From the NCBI GenBank assembly GCA_017522185.1, contig JAFWZZ010000013.1, positions 1-64,000 of the forward strand: a stretch of 64,000 bases of DNA. The letters run 5' to 3'. This document shows, in pieces, positions 1 to 9,567 of the stretch (positions within the stretch are counted from its first letter, which is position 1; each line of letters begins with the position of its first letter). Under the pieces are notes generated by a model, which saw nothing but the letters and a program-made list of their open reading frames with translations, was not told the DNA's origin and did not search any database. Made by a program: the position numbers and the translations under genes. This DNA comes from Bacillota bacterium (GTDB lineage: Bacteria > Bacillota > Clostridia > Peptostreptococcales > Anaerovoracaceae).

Positions 1-75
1 CCGGTAGAATTTGACGAAGTTATGAAGGGATTTGGCGCAATTCACTGCTGTACCGCATTCCTGAAGAGAGGATAG
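1..75 (+). CDS. C-terminal end of an amidinotransferase/deiminase-like protein (partial)
   Basis: Only the last 24 codons are in the window, ending at TAG 73-75. The end reads ...GFGAIHCCTAFLKRG. A Gly-rich turn followed by His-Cys-x-Thr near the C-terminus is how the amidinotransferase/arginine-deiminase/DDAH superfamily presents its catalytic Cys, so the fragment is assigned to that fold by motif only. The M28-like gene starts 11 bases later with its own ribosome site, so the two are probably co-transcribed. Substrate cannot be inferred from the fragment. Confidence 0.45.
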   Translation, partial: PVEFDEVMKGFGAIHCCTAFLKRG

Positions 76-86
76 GAGGCGAGAAG

Positions 87-1811
87 ATGAGTTTATACAA
101 CAAATTAATAGACGAATTGTCTTTGGACCGTATGTATGAAAATATGGATTACCTGGTAAACGAAGTAGGAGAAAGATTATCAGGTAGTCCGGAAATGACA
201 AAAGCGACTACATTTATTGAAGGGAAGTTAAAAGAATACGGCATTGAATCTCGCATTGACCACTTCCCAATGTATCAAAGTTTTCCAGGTGATGCAGAGC
301 TGAAGATTCTGGCTCCGGAAGAGTTGGAAATCAAGACACGCCCGGTGTGCCACATCAAGTCAACCACCGATGAAGGTTTGGAAGGCGAAATGATTTACCT
401 GGGTAGCGGCACCTATGAAGATTACGAAGGCAAGGACGTAGAGGGAAAAATCGTTCTGACAGATATGAACTGGAGTCCGGGAAGACCGGAGAAGGCGAGA
501 ATTGCCTGGGAGATGGGTGCAAAAGCTTTAATCATCATGAACTGGGGCAAAGCTGACAGCGACCTGATTCAGATGGGTGCGGTGAAGACACAGTGGGGCA
601 ATCCTACCCCTGAATCTGACAAGGAGATTGTGGATTTGACCGTAATCAGTATTTCACGTAAAGACGGAGAATATTTAAAAGAGCTTTGTCAGAAAGGAAC
701 CGTGAAAGCCTGGCTGAAGGCAGATGCCACCAGAGAATGGATTACGGCAAGCCAGCCAATCGGAAGAGTTTACGGCGGCAAGAGTAACGGACAGTATGTG
801 CTGGTAGGCAGCCATGTGGATGCATGGGGCAAATCAGCAATCTGCAATGCATCTGGAAACGCGATGAATTTGGAAATCGCCAGAATCTGTAAGAAATATG
901 AAGCTGAGTTAGACAGAGATGTTGTTTTCTGCTTCTGGGATGGACATGAGATTGCAGAATGTGGAGGGTCTACATGGTACGCAGACCAGTATTGGCAGGA
1001 AATGAACGAAAACTGCATTGCTTATATCAATATTGACAATCTTGCCATCAAGGGTACAACGGTTCCAGGTGTAGAAGGCTTACCAGAACTGAAGGCGATG
1101 CTGACTGATGCAATCAAGGAAATTTGGGGCGTTGAAGGTGTATGGCATCATGCATACAAAGGCGGCGGAGATTCTTCTTTCTTCGGCATCGGTGTTCCAT
1201 ATATCTCATTTGCAACAGAATACACAGATGAGATGCTGGAAGAACTGAATTATGCATTTTACAGCCCATGGCTTCATAGTGACTCTGATACACTGGATAA
1301 ACTGGACAGAGATCTTTTGGAAGGCCACGCAAAATACATTATCTACATTTTGGAAAAGATGGTAAGTGGAGAAACCGTACCATATGATTTACCAGCACTT
1401 GCTGAAGATGTCAAATCACAGTGGGAACAGATTAAATCTATGGCAGGAAAGGCGGCTCCACTGATTGCAGATCTGGATGAGACGGTGGAAGCTTATGCAG
1501 AAGCGTTGGGCAAAGTTCACGAGATGAAAGACTGTCCAGAATGCAGAGCGAAATACGATAAGCTTGCAATCCTCTGCGAAAGACAGACAGCCGTGTTCCG
1601 TTGCTATTCCGGACGTTACGGTCAGGATGGATGCTGCGCACTGCAGACAGAAAATCCGATTCCGGCACTGGAAAAGGCAATGAAGAAATATAATCAGGCG
1701 GAAGATGGATCCCATGAATACTATTTGTGGGAAACACAGATTCTGAGAGTAAAACATATGGTATATGACGCACTTTATCATTCAATTACCTTTATCTCTC
1801 TTGGAATGTAG
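87..1811 (+). CDS. M28-family peptidase homologue with PA domain and altered metal site
   Basis: 574 aa, cytoplasmic by appearance (no signal peptide). The order is an N-terminal M28 segment, a PA-like insert (about residues 95-215), then the M28 catalytic core from about 235. AGGAGG at 74-79 fixes the start. Against glutamate carboxypeptidase-type M28 enzymes the metal ligands line up as His243 (SHVDAW), Glu288, Asp317 (NID) and His397 (WLHSD). However, the bridging Asp, ten residues after the first His, is Cys253 (AICNASG), and the general-base Glu is His287 (WDGHE). The fold is clear; ordinary di-zinc aminopeptidase activity is doubtful. A C-terminal helical region of about 140 residues follows the core. 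The next gene is an NhaC-type antiporter 28 bases downstream, probably the same operon. Confidence 0.8.
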   Translation: MSLYNKLIDELSLDRMYENMDYLVNEVGERLSGSPEMTKATTFIEGKLKEYGIESRIDHFPMYQSFPGDAELKILAPEELEIKTRPVCHIKSTTDEGLEGEMIYLGSGTYEDYEGKDVEGKIVLTDMNWSPGRPEKARIAWEMGAKALIIMNWGKADSDLIQMGAVKTQWGNPTPESDKEIVDLTVISISRKDGEYLKELCQKGTVKAWLKADATREWITASQPIGRVYGGKSNGQYVLVGSHVDAWGKSAICNASGNAMNLEIARICKKYEAELDRDVVFCFWDGHEIAECGGSTWYADQYWQEMNENCIAYINIDNLAIKGTTVPGVEGLPELKAMLTDAIKEIWGVEGVWHHAYKGGGDSSFFGIGVPYISFATEYTDEMLEELNYAFYSPWLHSDSDTLDKLDRDLLEGHAKYIIYILEKMVSGETVPYDLPALAEDVKSQWEQIKSMAGKAAPLIADLDETVEAYAEALGKVHEMKDCPECRAKYDKLAILCERQTAVFRCYSGRYGQDGCCALQTENPIPALEKAMKKYNQAEDGSHEYYLWETQILRVKHMVYDALYHSITFISLGM

Positions 1812-1845
1812 TGTGTGAAAACACAAGGAAAAGGAGGAAATGAAA

Positions 1846-3534
1846 ATGACAACTAGAACAGTATCTAACAGAAGATGGCTACTGGCGGCAGCAGTTGTAT
1901 TTGCGACGTTATTCTTCGTACAGTTCGCGTTTGCTGAAGGAGACGAAGAAGTTGTAAACTATGGCGTACTGTCATTGGTAACTCCAATCATTGCAATCGT
2001 GCTTGCCTTTATCACAAAGCAGGTTGTACTGTCCCTGACAACAGCGGTATTTGTCGGGGCGACCATTGTAAACAATGGTAATCCGTTCGAAGGGTTCCTG
2101 AGAACCTGTGACACTTTCTTTGTTAACACGGTAACTGACTCCTGGAATGCAACTTTGATGTTATTCATTCTGGCTGTAGGCGGTATGATCGCTGTTATGA
2201 GTAAGATGGGCGGCATGCAGGCCATGGCACTGGCTATGGCAAAACGTGCAAAGAACGGTAAAAACGTTATGCTGATGACATGGGTTTTAGGTCTGATTAT
2301 CTTCTTTGAAGACATCGCCAACTCCCTGGTTGTAGGTCCTACCATGAGACCTGTATCCGATGAAGCAAAGGTTTCCAGAGAAAAGTTATCCTATGTAATC
2401 GACTCTACAGCAGGTCCTGTAGTCGATATGGCTCTCATTTCATCCTGGGTAGCATATGAAATCGGTATGATTGCTATCGCTTTTACTTCTGTTGGATTTG
2501 AAGGCAACGCCTACGGTGTATTTATCCAGACACTGCCTTATCGTTTCTATAACATCTTTGCAATCGCAATGGTATTAATCATCATCCTGATGCAGAGAGA
2601 TTATGGCCCAATGTACGATGCAGAAAAGAGAGCAAGATTAACCGGAAAATTATATGCAGACGGCGCAAAGCCAATGATGAGTAAAGAAATGGATGCAATG
2701 AACGTAGTAGAAGGCGCACCTCTGCGCATCTGCAACGCGGTTGTTCCAATCCTGACTTTCATCTTTGTAACCGTATGGGCGTTATGGTATACAGGCGGCG
2801 GTATGGAAGAAGGATTTAGCCTGACTGGTATCCAGAATGCATTTGGTAATGCAGATGCAGCATCCAGTATCTTCTATGCAGTATTATTCGCTTCCATCGT
2901 AAGTATCGTAATGGCAGTTGTACAGAAGATTATGACACTGAGAGAAGCCATCGACACATGGCTGAACGGTTGCAAAGAATTATTATTAACTGTAACCATT
3001 CTGATGCTGGCTTGGTCCTCCGGTGATGTTATGGATGCACTGGGCACTGGTACATACATTTCCGGTTTAGTAGGCGGTGCAGTTCCTGCATTGATTTTAC
3101 CAGCGGTATTATTCTTAGTATCCTGTGTAGTAGCATTCTCTACCGGTACTTCTTACGGAACAACAGCAATCATGATTCCAATTGCATTCCCAATGGCCAT
3201 GGGTCTGACAGGTGGAGACATGAATTCCTTATGCGTAGCAACTATCGCAGCAGTAACCTGCGGTGCAATCTTCGGTGACCACTGCTCACCAATCTCTGAT
3301 ACAACAATCATGAGTACTATGGGTTCTGCAGCTGACCTGATGGATCACGTAAGAACACAGATCCCATATGCGGTGACTGTAGCCATCGTGGCAACCTTAG
3401 GTTTCGTACTCGCAGCAGCAGGCGTATCCCCTTGGATCATTATCCCGGTTGGTATCGTAATCCTGGCGGTTGTTGTAAGAGTTCTGGGCAAGAGCATCAA
3501 GGAAGAAGACCTGTTGAAAGAAGCCGGACAATAA
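1846..3534 (+). CDS. NhaC-family Na+/H+ antiporter-like transporter
   Basis: About 562 aa with around a dozen hydrophobic segments. It begins with a basic, signal-like N-terminus followed by an AFAEGDEE stretch. NhaC-family hallmarks are FFEDIANSLVVGPTMRP, DSTAGPVVD and FGDHCSPISDTT. Two ATGs are possible, at 1840 and 1846. AAGGAGG at 1831-1837 leaves only 2 bases before the first but 8 before the second, so 1846 is preferred. The family exchanges Na+ for H+, or malate/lactate and similar acids with Na+ or H+; the true substrate is not visible here. Its position behind the peptidase homologue suggests coupling to uptake or export of that pathway's product, which is inference. Confidence 0.85.
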   Translation: MTTRTVSNRRWLLAAAVVFATLFFVQFAFAEGDEEVVNYGVLSLVTPIIAIVLAFITKQVVLSLTTAVFVGATIVNNGNPFEGFLRTCDTFFVNTVTDSWNATLMLFILAVGGMIAVMSKMGGMQAMALAMAKRAKNGKNVMLMTWVLGLIIFFEDIANSLVVGPTMRPVSDEAKVSREKLSYVIDSTAGPVVDMALISSWVAYEIGMIAIAFTSVGFEGNAYGVFIQTLPYRFYNIFAIAMVLIIILMQRDYGPMYDAEKRARLTGKLYADGAKPMMSKEMDAMNVVEGAPLRICNAVVPILTFIFVTVWALWYTGGGMEEGFSLTGIQNAFGNADAASSIFYAVLFASIVSIVMAVVQKIMTLREAIDTWLNGCKELLLTVTILMLAWSSGDVMDALGTGTYISGLVGGAVPALILPAVLFLVSCVVAFSTGTSYGTTAIMIPIAFPMAMGLTGGDMNSLCVATIAAVTCGAIFGDHCSPISDTTIMSTMGSAADLMDHVRTQIPYAVTVAIVATLGFVLAAAGVSPWIIIPVGIVILAVVVRVLGKSIKEEDLLKEAGQ

Positions 3535-3576
3535 ATCGTAAATTAGTAAATATGAAATGTGGAATAAATCCATAAG

Positions 3577-3601
3577 AAAACCGGGCGTATTGCCCGGTTT
3601 T
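3577..3601. terminator. Bidirectional terminator between convergent genes
   Basis: Perfect stem AAAACCGGGC (3577-3586) / GCCCGGTTTT (3592-3601) with a 5-base loop. A/T tracts on both sides let it serve the antiporter on the plus strand and the kinase on the minus strand. Confidence 0.85.
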
Positions 3602-3617
3602 CAGTTTTCTTACGTTT

Positions 3618-4550
3618 TTAGTTTTCTGACCGGTATTCCAGACCCAGCTCTTCCGGCTGAAATCTCGGACAAACGTTTTCGTTAGACGTGATAACAGAAG
3701 CTGCCAGCATGGTGCCAATTTCCACGGCCTCGCCCAGGCTCTTTCCGTAAGTCAGGCCGCTGGCTACGCCGGCACAGAAGGCGTCGCCGGCACCGGTCGT
3801 ATCCTGTACCTGTACGTTGCGGGGCGGACAGAAACCATGGTTCCCATCTGCATCAGCATAAACTGACCCGTCGCCGCCCATGGTAACCACCATGGATGGA
3901 ATCTTTGCGCGGATAACTTTGTCTGCTATGATGGCCTCCAGCTCAGCAGGGGTCTTGCCCTCATAATCGTCCAGGAACAGCAGTCCTGCCTCCTGCTGGT
4001 TGCAGATGAAACAGTCATAGCGCTGCAGCATGTCCCGGCGTTCTGCCGCGATGCTCATGTTGGAAACCAGGCCGAAGGTCTTCAGGTTGTACTTGTCAGC
4101 CAAATCCAGCAGTTTTTTCACCAGGTCCTTGTGCATGTCACACTGGATGACAACGGCGTCTCCCTGTGCGAAGATTTCGTCGCCTTTCTCTTCCAGCAGA
4201 TCCAGCAGCGGAGTCATGTCCACACGCTTGGAGATGGAACCTGCCACGTCGCCGTTGGCGTCAAACACCGCCAGCCACAGGCCCATGCCGTCTGGACGAA
4301 CCAGCACATAATCGGTGTTGACTTTGTGATTTTTCAGCTTATCTACTACATCGTTACCCAGTGGGGTGTCGTCTACGATGCCCAGATAAATCGGTCTCAG
4401 TTCCATGTTTGCGATATCTTCTACTACATTACGTGCAACACCGCCGTGGATGTATTTTACCTGTCCCACGTTTCTGCCGGTCGGAATGTAAGCACCGTCC
4501 GGAAAGCCTTTGATGTCTACGAATGCTGCGCCTGCTACGATAATTCCCAT
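3618..4550 (-). CDS. PfkB-family carbohydrate/nucleoside kinase
   Basis: 310 aa, the usual length for ribokinase-like PfkB enzymes. The N-terminal Gly-Gly substrate motif is in YIHGGVARNVVED. The C-terminal ATP/anion-hole motif DTTGAGDAF carries the catalytic Asp. The general look, with an N-terminal IIVAGAAFVDIKG, resembles pseudouridine kinases more than sugar kinases, but no neighbour (such as a pseudouridine glycosidase) supports this. AAGGAG eight bases upstream supports the start. It lies 16 bases behind the patatin gene and is probably in one transcript with it. Confidence 0.8.
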   Translation of the reverse strand: MGIIVAGAAFVDIKGFPDGAYIPTGRNVGQVKYIHGGVARNVVEDIANMELRPIYLGIVDDTPLGNDVVDKLKNHKVNTDYVLVRPDGMGLWLAVFDANGDVAGSISKRVDMTPLLDLLEEKGDEIFAQGDAVVIQCDMHKDLVKKLLDLADKYNLKTFGLVSNMSIAAERRDMLQRYDCFICNQQEAGLLFLDDYEGKTPAELEAIIADKVIRAKIPSMVVTMGGDGSVYADADGNHGFCPPRNVQVQDTTGAGDAFCAGVASGLTYGKSLGEAVEIGTMLAASVITSNENVCPRFQPEELGLEYRSEN

Positions 4551-4566
4551 AATGTCTGCTCCTTCT

Positions 4567-5694
4567 TTATACTAATTCTGCTGCCGCCAGAAACTTCGCG
4601 GCATCTGTTTCTTCTTTCAAAATTTTTCCCGCATACTTCTTCAGGAAGATGCTTTCCTCTCCTTTTGCCCGGATGTGGTCCGCAATAAACACCGTGGCCG
4701 TCTTTTTGTTTACCTTTTTTAACAAAGCCCCCAGCTTCGCCATGGTCAGGTCTCCCGACGACAGATCTACACCTGCCAGCGCTTCCATGTCACGGCGTGC
4801 GTCGCTGACTGCAGCTGCCAGTTTCTCCAAAAACGTCTCCCGTCCGTAAAGAATCAAAGGGTTTAGCCCGAATACCCTGGCCGCCGCATCGGCACGCTTC
4901 AGCGTCCGTTTGTCGAAGGCGCCTTTGACAAAGGTGTAGTATTCCCCGTCAAAGATATCAAAGGTCTTCATAGTATCCAGCCATCCCAGGCGGATCAGAC
5001 GTTTGGAACGCGTCTTATCAAAGGATAGCACGTCTCCCAGGTCCCATTTGCTCTTAATCATGGTCAGATTCGGCACCTGCTCCAGCCGTTCCGGACGATA
5101 GCGGCCCAATGCCGAAAGGTAGACCGCAATCACATCGGTTGCCCCCTTTTCCAGCGCCATAAACGCCGGGCAGACGTCCTCATAGCCGCCGTCGGCATAG
5201 AGTTTATCGCCGATTCTATGGGCATGAATGGCAGGAAATACGGAAGCACTTGCCGTGATGAAATCGGCCAGCTGACCTTCCGGAATGTCCTCCTTCCATA
5301 GGAAATGAGGCTTAAATGACGGAATCTCCACCACTTCCAGGCCGAATTCCACCGGTGACTGGCGGATGACATCCTCGTCAACGTACGCGTGGAGCAGTTT
5401 CTGCAGCCCGGTGGATCCGACCCCCTGGTTGCGAATCATTTCCTTTGCCACATCAGGCAGCGTCAGCTCTTCCTCCACGTCAAAGATCATGTCCGTTTCC
5501 ATTTCACGCCACAGGTTGGCCGTTTTGATGGAGTCCCCCTGGACCACCATGGAGCCGTTGATGGCGCCGACCGAAACCCCGACCACGATGTCGATGTCGA
5601 TACCCAGTTCCTCCAGGGCCTGCCATACCCCGCACTGGTATCCGCCGCGGGAGCCGCCCCCGCTCAAAACCAAGGCAGTTTTTCTTTTCTTCAT
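4567..5694 (-). CDS. Patatin-like phospholipase
   Basis: 375 aa, soluble. It shows the oxyanion loop GGGSRGGY (residues 12-19), the nucleophile elbow GVSVG with Ser41, and the catalytic Asp in ADGG (Asp168). These form the Ser-Asp dyad of patatin lipid acyl hydrolases. Family length and spacing are normal for bacterial patatins (RssA/YjjU type). It is divergent from the sirtuin gene with 71 bases between the starts. Lipid substrate is unknown. Confidence 0.85.
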   Translation of the reverse strand: MKKRKTALVLSGGGSRGGYQCGVWQALEELGIDIDIVVGVSVGAINGSMVVQGDSIKTANLWREMETDMIFDVEEELTLPDVAKEMIRNQGVGSTGLQKLLHAYVDEDVIRQSPVEFGLEVVEIPSFKPHFLWKEDIPEGQLADFITASASVFPAIHAHRIGDKLYADGGYEDVCPAFMALEKGATDVIAVYLSALGRYRPERLEQVPNLTMIKSKWDLGDVLSFDKTRSKRLIRLGWLDTMKTFDIFDGEYYTFVKGAFDKRTLKRADAAARVFGLNPLILYGRETFLEKLAAAVSDARRDMEALAGVDLSSGDLTMAKLGALLKKVNKKTATVFIADHIRAKGEESIFLKKYAGKILKEETDAAKFLAAAELV

Positions 5695-5765
5695 CTCGCA
5701 AAATCCCCTTAAAATATGTTATACTGTTTCTGGATATTTTATCACGAAAAGGAGGAAGTGAAAAG

Positions 5766-6494
5766 ATGGATGAAAGATTAAAGAAAATTATCGACGAAAG
5801 CCAGAATATCGTATTCTTTGGCGGCGCAGGGGTATCTACAGAATCCAACATTCCGGATTTCCGTTCTGAAAGCGGACTGTATCACGCACAGCAGAAATAC
5901 GGTTACTCCCCGGAGGAGATGCTTTCCAGAACTTTCTATATGAATCACACAAAGATGTTTTACCAGTATTATAAGGAAAATCTGATTTATCCTGATGCAG
6001 AGCCTAACGATGCCCACAAGGCGCTGGCAAAGCTGGAGGAAATGGGTAAGCTGAAAGCAGTGGTAACTCAGAACATCGACGGCCTCCACCAGAAGGCCGG
6101 CAGTAAGAAGGTCTACGAACTCCACGGCAGCGTGCTGAGAAACTACTGCGAAAGATGTCACAAGTTCTACGACGTGGACTATATCATGGACGAAGCCAAC
6201 TGCGACGAGGGCATTCCAAAGTGCAGCTGCGGCGGCATTATCAAGCCTGATGTAGTTCTGTACGAAGAAATGCTGGACGACAACTGCATCAACGGTGCGG
6301 TAGACGCCATCGCAAAGGCAGATACGCTGATCATCGGCGGCACTTCCCTGGTAGTGTATCCGGCAGCAGGCCTGATCCGCTACTTCAGAGGCAAAAATCT
6401 GGTCTTAATCAACAAGACCAAGACCTCTTATGACGACAAAGCAGATCTGGTCATCTACGACGCAATCGGAAAGGTAATGAGGATAGATTCATGA
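5766..6494 (+). CDS. cobB: NAD-dependent protein deacylase (sirtuin)
   Basis: 242 aa, a full-length bacterial Sir2. It has the NAD motif GAGVSTESNIPDFR (residues 20-33), TQNIDGLH, catalytic His120 (LHGS), a four-Cys zinc site (128, 131, 153, 155) and GTSL. It removes acetyl or acyl groups from lysines using NAD. AAAGGAGG lies 8 bases before the ATG. A TATACT box at 5720-5725 is a plausible -10, with a poor -35. The stop overlaps the surE start as ATGA, showing translational coupling. Confidence 0.93.
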   Translation: MDERLKKIIDESQNIVFFGGAGVSTESNIPDFRSESGLYHAQQKYGYSPEEMLSRTFYMNHTKMFYQYYKENLIYPDAEPNDAHKALAKLEEMGKLKAVVTQNIDGLHQKAGSKKVYELHGSVLRNYCERCHKFYDVDYIMDEANCDEGIPKCSCGGIIKPDVVLYEEMLDDNCINGAVDAIAKADTLIIGGTSLVVYPAAGLIRYFRGKNLVLINKTKTSYDDKADLVIYDAIGKVMRIDS

Positions 6495-7240
6495 ACATTT
6501 TAGTAGTAAACGACGACGGCATCCGTTCACCGGGACTTCGTGCCCTGGTGGAGGCCCTGAAGGAGAAGGCCAATGTTTTCGTCTGCGCACCGGACGGCCA
6601 GCGTAGTGCCAAAAGCCACTCTATCACATTGGGAGAGAATGTGTATATTCAACCGGTAGAATATCCGGGTGCCAAAGGGGCCCTGCAGACAAGCGGCACA
6701 CCGGCTGACTGCACCAAAATCGGCCTGCAGTTTTTCGAAGAAGAAGGAAATCCCATCGATATGGTTTATTCCGGCATAAATCTGGGTAGTAATCTGGGGT
6801 GGGATACGCTCTATTCCGGTACTGTAGGTGCTGCGGCAGAGGCTGCCATGAGCGGGATTCACGGGGTAGCGGTTTCCGTGGCCAGCCACGATGCCAGCCA
6901 TTTTGATGCGGCAGGCCAGCTGGCAGTGGCTATGCTCGACCTGGTTTACGGCAAGGTGGACCCGCGGATCGTCATGAATATCAACACGCCGGACCTGCCG
7001 AAGGACCAGATCAAAGGCATCAAAGTTGTGCCTCTGGGACAGCGGTATTACGACGACAAATTCCACCTGGTAGATGAAAACCAGTATACACTGTCGGGAA
7101 ATCCGGCAGACTATTCTGAAGCCGGAGCGGTGGACGTGACAGCGGTTCATGGAGACTATGCGACCATCACACCGCTGCAGTTTGATTTCACAGACAGACA
7201 ACATTTAGACTTAGTAAAGGAATGGAATCTTAGTTTATGA
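6491..7240 (+). CDS. surE: 5'/3'-nucleotidase SurE
   Basis: 249 aa. The N-terminal NDDG (Asp8, Asp9) metal motif and the GINLGSNLGWDTLYSGTVGAA block are diagnostic of SurE, a divalent-metal-dependent phosphatase acting on nucleoside monophosphates. It overlaps both neighbours by ATGA (6491-6494 and 7237-7240), so the sirtuin, SurE and DUF2156 proteins should be made in fixed proportion from one message. Confidence 0.93.
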   Translation: MNILVVNDDGIRSPGLRALVEALKEKANVFVCAPDGQRSAKSHSITLGENVYIQPVEYPGAKGALQTSGTPADCTKIGLQFFEEEGNPIDMVYSGINLGSNLGWDTLYSGTVGAAAEAAMSGIHGVAVSVASHDASHFDAAGQLAVAMLDLVYGKVDPRIVMNINTPDLPKDQIKGIKVVPLGQRYYDDKFHLVDENQYTLSGNPADYSEAGAVDVTAVHGDYATITPLQFDFTDRQHLDLVKEWNLSL

Positions 7241-8190
7241 GTATTTTTGAACACAGTTTTGATACATTGGAAGGAGAGGCGCTGGAGACGGTAAAAGGCT
7301 ACTTCAAGGCCTGCGAGTGCCACACCGCGACCTGCACCTTCCTGGCCAACTACGCGTGGAGAGATAATTACGATCTCCGCTATGAAGAAATCGGAGAGTT
7401 CCTGTGTGTATCCGGCCGGATCAAAGGCGACGATGAGGCGGATCCGATCATGCTGCTGCCCATGGCAAAGGACGGATCCTGGAGTGATGCGGCTTACAGA
7501 GACGTGATTCTGGAAGCCAGAAGACGCTACGAGGCAGAGGGACACCGCCTGCATATTGTTTCCATGTCGGCCGAGGAAAAGGACTTCCTGGAGAGCATCT
7601 TCCCGGGACAGATGGAATTCCACCACGACGAAGATCTGGACGAATACGTATATCTGAAGGACAAGCTGATTACACTCAGTGGCCGTGCCCTTCACAAGAA
7701 GAAAAACCACATGAACTATTTCCTGAAGACTTATGATTATACGGTCAAAAACATCACCCCGGATATGACAGAAGAGGTAATGGCCTTTGTAACAAGTCAT
7801 AAGATTGAGAAGGACGCAGACGGAGAAGAACTGGAGAGCCTTCACGCAGAAGAGGATGCCATCAGACGTTATCTGGCGCACACAGAGGAAGAGGACGTGT
7901 ATTCTGTGGCGATTTACATCGGTGGCGAACTGGTTGCCATCGCCCTGGGTGAACGGCTGAACCACAATACAGCGGCCGAGCATTTCGAGAAGGCGGACGA
8001 TGATTACAGAGGTCTGTATCAGGTGATCTGCAGCGAATTCTGTAAGCGTCTGCCGGAGGAAATCGTCTATGTCAACAGAGAGGAAGACATGGGCCTCGAG
8101 AACCTGAGAAAGGCGAAAGAAGCACTCCGCCCGGACCACAAAGAAGTAAAATATGGGGGTTGTTTTTTCCCTGTAAATGAGATAGAATAA
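7237..8190 (+). CDS. DUF2156 / LPG-synthase-C-domain protein
   Basis: 317 aa with no membrane segments. The double GNAT-like fold of the catalytic half of lysyl-phosphatidylglycerol synthase (DUF2156) is recognised from FLANYAWRDNYDLRY near the N-terminus, LHKKKNHMNYF in the middle, and the closing VNREEDMGLENLRKAK. It lacks the flippase part of MprF, so it is a soluble aminoacyl- or acyl-transferase-like protein whose acceptor is unknown. Third gene of the coupled cobB-surE operon. Confidence 0.82.
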   Translation: MSIFEHSFDTLEGEALETVKGYFKACECHTATCTFLANYAWRDNYDLRYEEIGEFLCVSGRIKGDDEADPIMLLPMAKDGSWSDAAYRDVILEARRRYEAEGHRLHIVSMSAEEKDFLESIFPGQMEFHHDEDLDEYVYLKDKLITLSGRALHKKKNHMNYFLKTYDYTVKNITPDMTEEVMAFVTSHKIEKDADGEELESLHAEEDAIRRYLAHTEEEDVYSVAIYIGGELVAIALGERLNHNTAAEHFEKADDDYRGLYQVICSEFCKRLPEEIVYVNREEDMGLENLRKAKEALRPDHKEVKYGGCFFPVNEIE

Positions 8191-8278
8191 TTGTGTGTGA
8201 AGAATTTAACAATTTTACACTTTAGAGGATTAAAAAAGACCTAGAGTATAGGCGTTATTTTTAAGGAGGTACATACCA

Positions 8279-9460
8279 ATGAGAGAAGTAGTAATCGTAG
8301 GCGCAGCTAGAACCCCAATCGGAAGCTTTGGCGGATCTTTAAAAGGCGTTCCTACAAGAAAATTAGGTGCAATCGCAATCAAGGCAGCTATCGAAAGAGC
8401 TGGCATCAAGCCTGAACAGGTTGATGAAGTTATCATGGGTTGTGTATTACAGGGTGGCTTAGGCCAGAACGTTTCCAGACAGATGGCATTAGATGCTGGT
8501 CTGCCAGTAGAAATCCCTACAATGACAATCAACAAGGTTTGTGGTTCCGGCTTAAGAGCTGTTGAATTAGCTGCTCAGATCATCAAGGCTGGCGATGCTG
8601 ACATCGTTGTTGCTGGTGGTGCAGAAAACATGTCCGCAACAGGTTATGCTGTTCCAGCTGCTAGATGGGGCGCTAGAATGAACAACACACAGATGGTTGA
8701 CATGATGGTTAACGATGGTCTGTGGGATGCATTCAACGGTTACCACATGGGTATCACAGCTGAAAACGTTGCTGAACAGTGGGGCTTAACAAGAGAAGAA
8801 TTAGACGCATTCGCAGTTGCTTCCCAGCAGAAGGCTGAAGCTGCTGTTAAGGCTGGCAGATTCAAGGACGAAATCGTTCCAGTAGAAATCCCTCAGAAGA
8901 AGGGTGATCCTATCGTATTCGATACTGACGAATATCCTAAGTTCGGTGCTTCCATCGAAAAGATGGCTAAGTTAAAGCCAGCATTCAAGAAGGACGGTAT
9001 CGTAACAGCTGCTAACGCTTCCGGTATCAACGATGCTGGTGCTGCTTTAGTAGTAATGTCCAAGGAAAAGGCTGACGAATTAGGCCTGAAGCCTCTGTGC
9101 ACAATCAAGGGTTATGCATCTGCAGGTGTTGACCCATCCATCATGGGTGTTGGTCCTATTCCTTCCTCCAGAAAGGCTATGGAAAAGGCTGGCGTAACTG
9201 TTGACCAGTTAGACCTGATCGAAGCTAACGAAGCTTTCGCAGCTCAGTCCTTAGCAGTAGGCAGAGACTTAGGATTTGATCCTGAAAAGTTAAACGTTAA
9301 CGGTGGTGCTATCGCTATCGGTCACCCAATCGGTGCATCCGGCGCTAGAATCCTGATCTCCCTGATCTACGAAATGCAGAAGAGAGAAGATGCTAAATTA
9401 GGTTTAGCTACTCTGTGCATCGGCGGCGGTATGGGTACAGCTGTTGTAGTTGAAAAATAA
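8279..9460 (+). CDS. Acetyl-CoA C-acetyltransferase (thiolase)
   Basis: 393 aa, a standard biosynthetic thiolase. The acyl-Cys is Cys88 (NKVCGSG), the C-terminal His lies in [16 protein letters not shown], and the second Cys in LCIGGGMG. It condenses two acetyl-CoA to acetoacetyl-CoA, the first step toward butyrate-type fermentation products. TAAGGAGGT sits 9 bases before the ATG. Codon choice (many GCT, GTT, AAG, GAA) is more restricted than in surrounding genes, as in highly expressed genes. It is monocistronic, with its own terminator. No hbd/crotonase genes are adjacent. Confidence 0.93.
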   Translation: MREVVIVGAARTPIGSFGGSLKGVPTRKLGAIAIKAAIERAGIKPEQVDEVIMGCVLQGGLGQNVSRQMALDAGLPVEIPTMTINKVCGSGLRAVELAAQIIKAGDADIVVAGGAENMSATGYAVPAARWGARMNNTQMVDMMVNDGLWDAFNGYHMGITAENVAEQWGLTREELDAFAVASQQKAEAAVKAGRFKDEIVPVEIPQKKGDPIVFDTDEYPKFGASIEKMAKLKPAFKKDGIVTAANASGINDAGAALVVMSKEKADELGLKPLCTIKGYASAGVDPSIMGVGPIPSSRKAMEKAGVTVDQLDLIEANEAFAAQSLAVGRDLGFDPEKLNVNGGAIAIGHPIGASGARILISLIYEMQKREDAKLGLATLCIGGGMGTAVVVEK

Positions 9461-9477
9461 TTGATTTTCGACTTTCA

Positions 9478-9508
9478 AGAGACTCACATTTTGTGGGTCT
9501 CTTTTTTT
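9478..9508 (+). terminator. Rho-independent terminator of the thiolase gene
   Basis: AGAGACTCAC (9478-9487) pairs with GTGGGTCTCT (9493-9502) with one G-T wobble and a 5-base loop, followed by a run of T. Confidence 0.85.
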
Positions 9509-9519
9509 GTCGCCGGATG

Positions 9520-9528
9520 TGGTATACT
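9520..9528 (+). promoter_or_regulatory. Extended -10 promoter of the deacetylase gene
   Basis: TGGTATACT is a TGn-extended -10 box about 40 bases before the start codon. No good -35 is seen. The same TGGTATACT word precedes yhbY at 27907. Confidence 0.45.
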
Positions 9529-9567
9529 ATCAGGTAAGAAAACGGTCGAAAGTTACAGGGGGAAAAG

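Noticed and set aside
7156-8139. 327-codon antisense frame over the DUF2156 gene
   Set aside because: No start signal, and the plus-strand protein has clear family motifs and ATGA coupling.
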